A stretch of DNA of 29,618 nt from Rhizaria sp. SCN 62-66 (Eukaryota; Rhizaria, unplaced), in the NCBI GenBank assembly GCA_001724265.1, contig MEDY01000378.1, positions 1 through 29,618 of the forward strand. The letters run 5' to 3'. Positions 21,404 to 29,618 of this stretch are shown one piece after another. Each line of letters starts with the position of its first letter. Position 1 is the stretch's first letter. Made by a program: the position numbers and the translations under genes. The notes under the pieces are model-generated. The model did no database searches. It saw only the letters and a program-made list of their open reading frames with translations, and was not told the DNA's origin.

Positions 21404-21718
21404 TGTTGAGCCACTCAGCAACTGGCTTGCTCGAGTGGCGACGGGCCTAAGGAGCGGCAGACATGATGCACTTGACATCGTATTTGGTGTCGAGATATTT
21501 GCGGCATTGTTGTTTCTCCCAAGGAACGCAATTGCACTATATTGTTGTCAATCTTTGTGGTCTACATGTATTATATCGTATCGTGTGTTTCGCCTTCTAA
21601 CATAATAAACTCATCGAGATATTCGTGGCATTTTTACTTCTCTCCCTACTCTTCGGTCAGAGACCGTTACTGTGTGGTTGTTCTCCTGAAACTAACAAAT
21701 CCCACTCCAAACACAACA
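21404..21718 (+). mobile_element. possible LTR of the retrotransposon remnant
   Basis: The segment begins TGTTGAGCC right after a G-rich tract and could end at CAACA (21714-21718), the expected TG...CA ends of an LTR, giving about 315 nt. Inside, a near-repeat of about 30 nt (21490-21520 and 21614-21645, TCGAGATATTTGCGGCATT against TCGAGATATTCGTGGCATT) occurs twice. The right end abuts the homologous part of the TRIM-like paralogue. Without the 5' LTR or a target duplication this remains a suggestion. Confidence 0.28.
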
Positions 21719-21765
21719 AACCGGTTGTCCCTCTTTTTATGGATCACGTTCCCCAACGCGTTTAG

Positions 21766-22495
21766 ACCCCAAACAACGAGCAAAACCTCGCTTTGCATGT
21801 TTTGTGACAAGTGTATTTGGATAGGTGGGAATCTCCGGGCACGCATCTGCGCAACCTGTTTGCAGGTAAGTTAGCTCTTCGTCAGCACTATCATTGCTGT
21901 CACTCCACATCAGAAACCCTATCGACAAACGTGTAAATAACGAATCCGTTCTCACACGTGATGCCGTGTCTTTATCGTGACTTTTCTCTTTGCTTTCTTT
22001 GTCATGATTTGATCGTAGGCTGAGAACGAACTACAAGGATCATCACGTTCCAGCCTTTTGTCTGTCACTATTGTCCCGACCTCCGCTACTCCCGCACCAA
22101 AACCCTCAAACGTACGTTGCTCACTTGGTTATGATGATATATCTTGGTTCATCATCACGGAGCCGTGTGCAACAAACCTTCTACCTGGCAGTGCTGTTCC
22201 TGCTGGTTACGTGAGGTCGTGGGTTCTGGGGATAGCCCCAGCGACTGAGGATTCCGGCGACACTCTTATTAACGCTGACAATACGCAGTGGTTTAGCAAG
22301 TAGTGCAAAGATAGATATCATAACTTCTTTCCTCATAAAATCTGTTTTTTTCACTTCGTCTTTGAAGCGGTGATGTACATGTGTATTGTGGATTACTTTG
22401 TCAACTTTGCGGACACGCTTAATCAGTTTCAATTGCATCACTTCGCATGTCATGTCATGTCATGCCATGTCATTCATGTTAACGACGGCTGGTGA
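21766..22495 (+). pseudogene. internally deleted paralogue of the TRIM-like gene
   Basis: Exon 21766-21865 matches exon 1 of the gene at 17931: CMFC, then ARICATCLQ against ARICEACLQ. An intron at 21866-22018 (GTAAGT...GTAG) sits at the same position. The next exon starts AENELQG, against AENAVQG. At the old exon-2 donor (GTACGT, 22112-22117) the sequence runs on in frame straight into the C-terminal tail, SWFIITEPCATNLLPG, matching SIPWFIITEPCAANLLPG at 20504-20560. The B-box, coiled coil and middle region are missing. Many differences in the tail are third-position. The start ATG is ACG here, and TAC is replaced by TAG at 22301. If UAG is sense, the frame continues to TGA at 22493-22495. 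It may be a pseudogene or a young small gene. Confidence 0.6.
22446..22480. repeat. short CATGT tandem repeat
   Basis: Imperfect repeats of CATGT/CATGC (about six units) occur near the end of the TRIM-like paralogue. This is a simple sequence repeat with no assigned role. Confidence 0.6.
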
Positions 22496-22968
22496 AAGCG
22501 GTACATTTTAGCACAGTTAAGACACTTACGTCTCACAAACATATTTCAACGTTTTATAAGTCAGATACGTCAGGCAGGTGTGGTTATATTCTAAGAAAAG
22601 CGGTCGTGTATTATTCATTCTCTAAACGACTCTGTTGTCGTTTTCCCCCTTAACTCACACGCTCGATATCAAAGTTGATCTGACTTGACTCATGCTCTAT
22701 CAAAGCCCAGTTTGCCAGATACGTGTGTTTTGTCTGTGTTTTTTTCTTTTGTCGATAGCCTACACTTGTTGATTTCAAAAGCTTGCTGTGTGTTGCTCTG
22801 TCGTCGCTGCATTGCTACGCAGCGTTGCTCTTGCGTGTCTTTTTGCTTTAACAAGAGTCAAAGTCAAAGCGGAAGGCACGTCAGTACAGTCTGCTGCCGT
22901 CGCTCGCGCGCACGGTCAGTGCACGCTGTGTGCGTGCATGGAGCGCAAAGTAAGAGTTAGTCACTCAC
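22496..22968. other. intergenic region with a GC-rich exon-like island
   Basis: Mostly AT-rich. A GC-rich stretch at 22858-22950 is open on plus (AEGTSVQSAAVARAHGQ, then CTLCAC) and followed by GTAAGAG at 22951, which resembles an exon with a donor. No start or partner exon was found, so I do not call a gene. Confidence 0.25.
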
Positions 22969-23331
22969 TTAGAGCTGGGGAGTGGCCTGCGGAATGGCTT
23001 GCGGGATAGCCTGAGGAATAGCCTGGGGAATAGCTTGGGGAATTGCCACGCCCTGGTCCTGCAGCTGCGGCGCGAACTGGAGCTGGCCCTGGGCCTGAGG
23101 GAACTGCGCGATCTGCTGGACGGGGACCTGGCCCTGGACGCCGCCGCCGTAGCCGCCGTAGCCGCCACCGCCAGCGCCAAAGCCGCCGCCGAAGCCGCCA
23201 CCGTAGCCGCCGTAGCCGCCGCCGCCAGCGCCAACAGGGGCCTGGAAGCCGCCACCGAAGCTGGGGCCGCAGCCGTACTGCGCAAAGGCGGAGCCGGCCA
23301 GCGCGAGAAGAGACGCGATAACGATACGCAT
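22969..23331 (-). CDS. small secreted Gly/Tyr/Gln-rich repeat protein
   Basis: ATG at 23331 gives 120 residues and a TAA stop. Residues 1-17 (MRIVIASLLALAGSAFA) form a clear signal peptide with an AFA cleavage site. The mature part has a GGYGGYGGGFGGGFG-type region (about 35-65), a Gln-rich stretch (VQQIAQFPQAQGQLQFAPQL) and five tandem IPQA-type units at the C-terminus, encoded by a 12-nt repeat (22990-23050). Composition resembles structural, glue or wall proteins, which I infer only from low complexity and secretion. The only mature Cys is in QYGCGP. I do not recognise a family. An upstream in-frame extension to 23469 exists, but the ATG next to the signal peptide is preferred. Confidence 0.72.
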   Translation of the reverse strand: MRIVIASLLALAGSAFAQYGCGPSFGGGFQAPVGAGGGGYGGYGGGFGGGFGAGGGGYGGYGGGVQGQVPVQQIAQFPQAQGQLQFAPQLQDQGVAIPQAIPQAIPQAIPQAIPQATPQL

Positions 23332-24895
23332 GAGTACTTCTGTGTGCGAAATAACACGCAAAAATAAAACACAAAGGAGATGAAACATTGCTCTGAGCAC
23401 GGAGTTCTTAAAAGCGAGTCCGAAAATGGACATTGAACAACTTGAAGAAGAAAAACGTCTCCTTGTCACAATTCGTTATCGATACCTGTTCTAGCTCTCA
23501 GTGCTCGGGACATCGCCTCTTTTTTTCGTTTTAGTTTGGGCATCGATTTGCCCTTTGCCGGCATTTCAACAAATTTCTTGCTGTTCATTCACTGTTGCAT
23601 TGCTACCGCGGCTTACATTTTTTCAGATCCATAGTTCAGTGAAATTCGTATCAATCAACTTAAAGTTTAAACGAAATTTGAAATATTTTTTAAATGTGAT
23701 TCATGTTAAGATATTCAATTTATTAACGTTCTTTTTATGATACGTTGCTGTGGAATATATTTGGAAATTCTTTGTGAATGATGGCGGCTTAAACTTTAAG
23801 TCGGTGAAGGCGAAACTCAATGGATGCATACTTCATGAAACATTGTTGAATCACGACCTCGCTGCTTATTTTAAGTGATATTATGTCAATAATTTAGCTA
23901 CGTCGAAAAATGTAACCGAACTCTTTTGTATCACTGTGCAGTATGTCGTGTGCTACTCATGTTGAAGACAATCGCTGTGGCGTCATGCTGATTACCGACT
24001 CAGTTTATTAATTGCAAGTACACTCGACGTGCATACTCCCGCTAAACATAAATATATTACTTCTCTCAAACTAGTTTACGCGGCTGAAGCTAAAACTATA
24101 ACCAAGCCCCTTCGTGCCACTCACAGTCGCTCTGCTCACAGTCACACTGCTAGTTTGCATCCAACCTCTTTTTGGTGGATATCTCTTTTCATACCAAGGA
24201 TCGCGCTAATCTAACGTGTAACTTCATAATATAGTTATATGAAATGAAGAGTCTGGCGTGCTGCAATTTAAAGCCAAATGTCCTAGTAATCTCACCGCAG
24301 ACCGCAAGCTTACTGTGCTTCAAGTCCATATCAGAAACCCTCAACGTCGTTAATATGTAACTCAGTGATTTTTTTCGCGCCGCAAAGTCTTTGTAGTGTC
24401 ATCGTCTCTCCGTTAAAATGATGTTTGAGTCACTCTTGCAAGCCGAATGAACTCTGGATGCACTCTGACGTCTCCCTGTGAACAGCAACAAACACGTGTA
24501 ATACAGAAAATAGATCGCGTGCAAACGCACACCAGATGAAAGGAATGATAATAGTGGATGTATTTCATAATCTGCACCGTGTAACGCAAAAGCGAGCTTG
24601 ATTGTCATATGGGTCTCTAAGAAACGTAAAGAACATTCGCTACATCGACACAGCAGATCAAACGTAGCGCAAACACTAGTGCGTTAGCAACTTCACAGTG
24701 GCGACGCACACCACACGCGTATCATCTCAAGTTTCATAACTAAAAGCGTGATCACTTCGCGCAGCGCAGCACTGCAATGCCACACTGTGCTGGTTCCGGC
24801 GAGGAGACGTCAGCACCCAACCACCGAGTGCTTTGACAGCTAACCGTCAAGCTTCGTGTTCCACGCTTAATAAGAAACGCTTCGCGCTTGCGCGC
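23332..24895. other. long AT-rich intergenic region
   Basis: These 1564 nt hold no gene I can support. The right part (24260-24890) lies downstream of the RNase T2 stop and may include its 3' UTR. A short match, ATCAGAAACCCT, occurs here (24331) and in the intron of the TRIM-like paralogue (21910). No tRNA boxes were recognised. Confidence 0.45.
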
Positions 24896-25402
24896 TTAGC
24901 AGAGAGTGAGGCTCTTGGTGATGCAGATGCGGCACTCCTTGTTGGGGACAGCAACTACGTTTCCGGGCGCAATCTGGATGTCGATCGTGGGCTTGCAGAT
25001 GTGGCGGAACTTGGCAGCCAGATCGAGCGTGGTGCGGAAGTACTCGGTGACGCCCATGCCGGTGCAGGAACCGTGCTTGTCCCACTCGTGCTTCCAGAAG
25101 GCGTCGTTGTTGCCGGCGCCCTTGCAGCTGAACCACTCCGTCTCCATCTCCTTGCGGAAGCCGGCGACGGCCGAGGGGGAGTAGGCCGCGCCACCGCACT
25201 CCATGCCCCACTGCGGCCAGAGCCCGTGGATGCCGTACTCCTGCTGCTTCTCCGTGCACTTGGACATGGACAGCAGCATCGTCTGGTTGTTGTTCTTGTA
25301 CAGCTCCGCCGCGCGCAGCTCCTGCTGGTAGTCGAACGGCATCGCGCTCGCGCCGGACAGCACGGCGAGCACCAGGGCGGTGAGGGCCAGGATCAGCTTC
25401 AT
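24896..25402 (-). CDS. small secreted RNase T2-family ribonuclease
   Basis: Endoribonuclease of the T2 family, which cleaves single-stranded RNA through a 2',3'-cyclic phosphate, usually in secretory or vacuolar compartments. ATG at 25402 gives 168 residues and a TAA stop. Residues 1-20 are a signal peptide ending SGASA. CAS I is GIHGLWPQWG with catalytic His59. CAS II is WKHEWDKHGSC with His105, Glu106 and His110. All key catalytic residues are present. One N-glycosylation sequon is visible (N39-Q-T). The protein is shorter than the usual 200-250 residues: the N-terminal strand region before CAS I is abbreviated and the C-terminus ends soon after CRICITKS. Longer open sequence upstream of 25402 lacks conservation and would bury the signal peptide. 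Confidence 0.92.
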   Translation of the reverse strand: MKLILALTALVLAVLSGASAMPFDYQQELRAAELYKNNNQTMLLSMSKCTEKQQEYGIHGLWPQWGMECGGAAYSPSAVAGFRKEMETEWFSCKGAGNNDAFWKHEWDKHGSCTGMGVTEYFRTTLDLAAKFRHICKPTIDIQIAPGNVVAVPNKECRICITKSLTLC

Positions 25403-26457
25403 GGGCGGACGGGGGGTCTGCGCGGCAGGCAGGGCGGTTGGAGAGTGCAAAAGGGAGATGGCAAGTAAGAGGGTGTGAGACGGGATACCTAGACCTCGCT
25501 GGGCTGCCGCAATCAACAAAAAAAGGCTCAAATGTGAGTAGCATGCGCTCATGCTTGTTGTTGTGTCGAGTTTGGGGAGCGTTTGGCACGCTTCTCAAGT
25601 CGGCAACGCTTAAAGGGAGTACGTTATGACGACAGAATGACGCGCGCAAGGCTCTATGGGCGCGATAATTCACGTCGCATGTCACTGTAAGCGTGTGTAG
25701 CAGATATAATACAACGAGTTAATGAAGGGAGCCAAAGCGCGATTGTCAGCTGCGGGACAGGGAGCGTGACGCGCGCTGCCCCGAGGGCGAAAGTGGCTGG
25801 AGAGTCCAGTTGAATGGTCACAATTTTTACTGTCGACACATCGCAACAAGAACAAGCTCCACGGTGTTACAATTTAACAAATACTGTGAAAACTCCATAT
25901 ACATTCGTTGTACAGTGTTGCAGACAGTCTGACGGCCAATGTGGTTCACTCTACTCGTCGCAAAGTTACAAGGCCTCTGCGCGAGCGAGTGGAAGCTGAA
26001 AGCGAAAGCGACGTCGCCAGCTCACGGAAAATCACGCATACCAAGTGAAAAGTACACTTTCTGGAAACTACAAAGTAATATATCTTTGTCCGGGCGTAGG
26101 GTGTAATGGTAGTGTGTAAATTAACTCATTTAAACGTATATGTTCCACTTTACTGCCGGTTTTCGGCACTCTTGTGGTGTCGACTGTTTTTAGGAACCGT
26201 TTCCGTTGGCGTTGCTGGTTGGTCCCGCCAAGTTGAACTGAACTTACAAGTTGAATATGTATGTGTCGTGACCGTTGCATGCAAAAACTCGGCGTTTTTG
26301 GCGTAAAACATGCTAAATTCTATATTAATCTTTACTAACACTTTTCCAAGTTGTCTTGTTTGTCCCTCATACGCACCCGCTCCACAGCCACACACCTCCT
26401 TATCGGACCTCCACAATCTGCTTGTTGCACATACCCAGTCTGCGAGTCGGCTGACGC
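25403..26457. promoter_or_regulatory. divergent intergenic region between RNase T2 and Apn1-like genes
   Basis: These 1055 nt lie between two divergent starts and should contain both promoters. The first 100 nt on the RNase side are GC-richer and probably 5' UTR. On the Apn1 side the last 120 nt are C/T-rich on plus. No open frame resembles a known protein and no TATA box was assigned. Confidence 0.4.
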
Positions 26458-28296
26458 ATGCGCCGCTCTCTTGTCGTGCTAGCCCGGCGCAGCACCGCGG
26501 CCGCCGATCCCAGCTTTATGTCTGAGCTGCTCTAGCTCTCCAGTGCCATCCCAAAGCCCGTGCGCGCGAAGAAGCAGACCGCAACCACTGCGTCAGTCAC
26601 ACTAAACACGGTCCAAAGCAACGGAATTGTCTCTGACATGGCCGCGGTTGCTTTCGCAACTAGCCTTGGCGCTGACCCACAGGTTGTGAAGCCCGCGCGG
26701 AAGCCCCGCATGACCAAGGCCGCCAAAGCCGCCGCCGAGGCCGAGGCCGCAGCTGCGGCGCTGGCAGCCCAAGTACAGGATCCTGCAGTTACTGCGGCGG
26801 CGGCGCTGGCGGCGACCCACGCCGCCACCGAGGCCGCAGTGGCCGCGCACGCGGCGCGGGTGAACGCGGCGGCGCGGCGCATTGTGCTGGACGCGCGCGC
26901 GGACGCGCAGGCGAACGTCGACCTCCATAGCCGCGACAGGAGGCACAGCACCGTGAGCAAACTCGCGATGATGCAGCAACAGCAGCAGCAGCAAATGCGC
27001 GCGCCAGTAAAGCAACAGGGCGATGCGACCTTTGCCCTTAAGAGCGCTAGTGCTCGCAAAAGCAGCAAGACGGCACCTGTGAGTGCTAGTGAAAGTGAGA
27101 CGACGAGTGAACGCACGCTTACAGCCAAGCCCGCGCTCACCTTCACCAAAATCGCGCCACACAGCCCCAGCTCCGGTCCTAACCCTGACTCTGCTCGTGG
27201 CGCGGTTTTGCGCCCGCTGCCGCCGCCCGCGCTGGACCCCGCGACCGGCGAGCCCGAGTTCCGCCCCGCCTCAGCGCTGGACCGCTGCGCGGACGGGCTG
27301 CCTCCGTACCTAATCGGCGTGCATGCCTCGGCCGCGGGCGGGCCCGCCGCGGCCGTGGCCAACGCTCACGCGCTGCGCTGCGACGTCTTCGCGCTCGACG
27401 TGCGCAACAAGCGCCGCTGGGAGTCGCCGCCGCTGGCACCCACCGACGCCGCGGCCTTCCGCGCCACGATGCGCCGGCTGGGGTACCCGCTGCACGGCGG
27501 CAGCGTGCTGCCGCATGGGTCCTACCTTTGCAACCCCGCCTCGCCGGACCCCGCGGTGGTGGCCAAGACGCGCGCCGCGCTGGCCGACGAGCTGCGCCGC
27601 TGCGCGCGGCTGGGCGTCGCGCTGTACAACATCCACCCCGGCTCGGCAGTCACGGTCGCGGGCCGCGAGGGCGCGCTCGCCAGGGTCGCGCGGGGGCTCA
27701 ACGAGGCGCTCGCGGCCACCGACGCCGACACCACCGAGGCCTGCGCTGCTACCGCCGCCATCGAGCGCGTCACTGAGGGCTCGAGCTGCAGCGCTCGCAA
27801 TGCTGACTCAGCTATTACTGTCCCTAAGAAAGTGACCATCGTGCTTGAGAATACGGCTGGTGGCGGCGAGACGCTGGGCCGGTCGTTTGAGCAGCTGGCG
27901 GACATCATCGCGCTGGTCGAGGATAAGTCGCGCGTGGGCGTGTGCCTCGACACGTGCCACCTCTTCGCGGCCGGCTACGACGTCGCCACCGCGCGCGGCT
28001 TCGAGGCCGTCATGGCGCTCTTCGACGACGTCGTCGGCGCGCGGTGGCTGCGCGCGTTGCACGTCAACGACAGCGAGGGCGCGTGCGGCAGCCGGCGCGA
28101 CCGCCACGCGCAGCTGGGCGCGGGCGCCATCGGACTTGAGTGCTTTGAGTACCTCATGAACACTGACCGCTTCAGGGGCCTCCCGCTCGTGCTCGAGACG
28201 CCCGTGACCGAGCTCAGCGGGGACCGCGAGCAGGTTGCGCTGCTGCGCAGTCTCACCAGCAAGAAGCTCCCCATCGTCGGCACGCTCGACGAGTGA
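26458..28296 (+). CDS. class II AP endonuclease (endonuclease IV / Apn1) with an in-frame UAG
   Basis: Metal-dependent apurinic/apyrimidinic endonuclease of base-excision repair (E. coli Nfo, yeast Apn1). From ATG 26458 it has 612 codons and a TGA stop. The TIM-barrel domain starts near residue 282 (LIGVHASAAGG). All nine metal ligands are visible: H353 (LPHGSY), H393 (NIHPGS), E464 (LENTAG), D498 and H501 (LDTCH), H535 (LHVND), D548 and H550 (RRDRHAQLG), E580 (LETP). KSRVGVCLDTCHLFAAGYD is near-identical to the bacterial motif. The N-terminal 280 residues are Ala/Ser-rich and disordered. The first 20 residues are Arg-rich without acids until Asp17 and resemble a mitochondrial presequence. 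Codon 26 (26533-26535) is TAG, in MSELL-UAG-LSSAIPKP. With a standard code, translation would start at ATG 26518 or 26638 or need splicing; 26638 would give a shorter form. Confidence 0.9.
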
Positions 28297-28492
28297 GTGA
28301 CCACAAAATGACTAATGGATATGATGCTTGTTTATGGTGACGAAGGACTGAAATCTAGTGCGTTACATAGGGTGAATGTGAATAACTAAACAGTGATTGA
28401 CTTTATTAAGTTTAAGAATAAACCATTTTGTACGATAAGTACTCTTTGTTCTCCTATCAATTGGTAAAGTGCATTTAATTTCTTGTATGCGC
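28297..28492. terminator. convergent 3' ends with overlapping poly(A) signals
   Basis: Plus-strand AATAAA at 28417-28422 is 121 nt past the Apn1-like stop. Minus-strand AATAAA at 28407-28402 is 86 nt past the stop of the right-edge gene. The two 3' UTRs should therefore overlap. Confidence 0.45.
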
Positions 28493-29618
28493 TCACAGCG
28501 CCGCCTTCAGCGCTGAGTCGTCCTCTGCCACAGCCGCAGTCCCAGTCACAGCATCGCTACCGCGCGCGTACTGCCCTGCGTTAGCGACTGCGCGCGCAAT
28601 CAGCCCGCGCGCGCGCACGAGAGCCCGCAGCGCGCTGAGCGCGTCGACCTGCGCGACCAGCCCGGGGGGCAGCGCGCCCGCGGCCGCGGCGGCGCCCTCG
28701 GCGCGCGCGTCGCCCCGCGCAGCGGCCTGCGCGGCGGCCTCGGCCTCGGCGCCCGACCCCGCGGCAGCCTCACCCGCAGCAGCCTCGGGCGCGGCCGTCA
28801 ACGCGGCCGCGACGGCGCCCGCCACGGCGGCCGCGTGCGCCGCCGGGAACCCCGCGCGCAGCAGCGCGGCCGCGGCGGCCAAGTGGCAGCGCGCGGCGGC
28901 CGCGCGGGCATGGTCGCGCGCAGTCTGCTCCCACAACGCGAGCGGCGCGCGCCAGTGCGGCTTGACGTGGCCCGGCAGCGCGTGCGCATGCGGCAGTCGG
29001 CACAACAGCGAGCACAGCCACGTGCCCGGGTGCACGCTCGCGCCCTTGTCCTTGTCTTTGCCGTCTTTGCGCTTGCTCTGTTTCGCGTCCCTGTCCTTGC
29101 CGTGCTTCGGGGCGGCGTGCGCGCTGTCCGGGCTCGCGGGGTTGCCGTCGCTCTGGTTCACAACGCTGTTCCTGCGGCTGAGGCTGACGCTGCCGCGGCG
29201 CCCGCCAGTATTCCCCGCGCTCGCGCTCATGCCGTCGGCGTCGGCGTTGGCGTCGGCGTCGGCGTCGGTGTCGGTGTCGACACTGTAGAGCGGCGCCAGG
29301 GCCCGCGGGTCGAGTCCCAGCGCGGCGAGGCTCGCCTCGGCCGCGGCCAGTAGCGCCGTACACGCAGCGCCCAACCCCAGCTGCAGTTGCGGCGACGGGG
29401 GCGCGGCGCCGAGAGCGCTGCCCGCGCTGCTGGTGTCCAGCAGCAGCTCTGCGGCGTCGACGGCCCCGTCGGCAACGCTGACAGCAGCGGCGTCGGCCTC
29501 AGCGCTGGCGCGTGCGAGCCTGCCCGCGAGCGCGGCGGCGGCGGCGCGCGCGGCGGCGAGCGCCGCGAGCGTGGGCGCGTCCTCTGCGCCGCTGGCGGCC
29601 GCGGCGGCCGCGCACGCC
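28493..29618 (-). CDS. Ala-rich protein of unknown function, partial (5' end outside window)
   Basis: The frame is open from the right edge to TGA at 28495-28493, giving at least 375 codons. GC content and Ala-rich composition match the verified genes, and no competing long frame shows conserved motifs. Features in order: an Ala-rich helical N-terminal part; a Leu-rich helical stretch (about 100 residues); an Asp/Ala hexanucleotide repeat (29237-29280); a basic Ser/Lys-rich linker (KHGKDRDAKQSKRKDGKDKD); then the most domain-like segment, HPGTWLCSLLCRLPHAHALP; then Ala-rich helices. I do not recognise the family. No transmembrane segment is evident. Confidence 0.6.
   Translation of the reverse strand, partial: ACAAAAAASGAEDAPTLAALAAARAAAAALAGRLARASAEADAAAVSVADGAVDAAELLLDTSSAGSALGAAPPSPQLQLGLGAACTALLAAAEASLAALGLDPRALAPLYSVDTDTDADADANADADGMSASAGNTGGRRGSVSLSRRNSVVNQSDGNPASPDSAHAAPKHGKDRDAKQSKRKDGKDKDKGASVHPGTWLCSLLCRLPHAHALPGHVKPHWRAPLALWEQTARDHARAAAARCHLAAAAALLRAGFPAAHAAAVAGAVAAALTAAPEAAAGEAAAGSGAEAEAAAQAAARGDARAEGAAAAAGALPPGLVAQVDALSALRALVRARGLIARAVANAGQYARGSDAVTGTAAVAEDDSALKAAL
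29237..29280. repeat. GTCGGC-type hexanucleotide repeat
   Basis: About seven imperfect GTCGGC/GTCGGT units occur. On the minus strand they encode alternating Asp with Ala or Thr in the right-edge protein. Confidence 0.8.

Noticed and set aside
26532-27362. 276-codon minus-strand frame opposite the Apn1-like N-terminus
   Set aside because: Shadow of an Ala-rich coding stretch; no start context or conserved motif.
1-29618. tRNA, rRNA and CRISPR elements
   Set aside because: No convincing tRNA A/B boxes, rRNA-like sequence or spaced direct-repeat array seen on either strand; a tRNA scan was not possible.

Overview
The window is nuclear DNA from a eukaryote. It has spliceosomal introns, a proteasome subunit, a COMPASS subunit, PRMT3, TMX2 and a B-box protein. 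I cannot name the species. Coding regions are very GC-rich, rich in Ala, Ser, Asp and Gln, and full of low-complexity insertions. Introns and intergenic DNA are much more AT-rich. A class II AP endonuclease (Nfo/Apn1 type) and a TrmJ-like SPOUT enzyme fit a free-living protist or alga better than an animal.

Layout, left to right: a short partial reading frame with a 12-codon tandem repeat (1-90); a giant RBBP5/Swd1 homologue on the minus strand (8281-515, about 2588 codons against about 540 in animals); proteasome alpha5 on plus (8939-10035, 3 exons), divergent from RBBP5; a TMX2-like membrane thioredoxin on minus (11598-10484, 2 exons); a TrmJ-like tRNA methyltransferase on plus (12114-14255); PRMT3 on plus (14933-17210, 2 exons); a B-box/coiled-coil TRIM-like gene on plus (17931-20727, at least 3 exons); a hairpin cluster and a possible Copia-type LTR remnant (20729-21718); an internally deleted paralogue of the TRIM-like gene (21766-22495); a small secreted Gly/Tyr/Gln-rich protein on minus (23331-22969); about 1.5 kb with no recognised gene; a small secreted RNase T2 on minus (25402-24896); an Apn1/endonuclease IV on plus (26458-28296); and an Ala-rich protein of unknown function running off the right edge on minus (29618-28493).

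The main observation is that UAG appears to be read as an amino acid in this genome. In-frame TAG codons lie inside the conserved RBBP5, TrmJ-like, Apn1-like and TRIM-like reading frames. In RBBP5 the TAG falls between two WD40 blades. In the TrmJ-like gene no in-frame ATG follows the TAG until halfway through the catalytic domain. All ten confidently placed gene ends use TAA (5) or TGA (5) and none uses TAG. I favour a UAG-only reassignment, probably to Gln; Leu is not excluded. A second genome-level oddity is a 5' splice-site preference for GTACG(N) rather than GTAAG.

The genes share no pathway; they are housekeeping genes (chromatin methylation, protein turnover, ER membrane, tRNA and protein methylation, DNA repair) with a few lineage-specific ones. 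All identities come from reading the translations against remembered family motifs; no database search was run.
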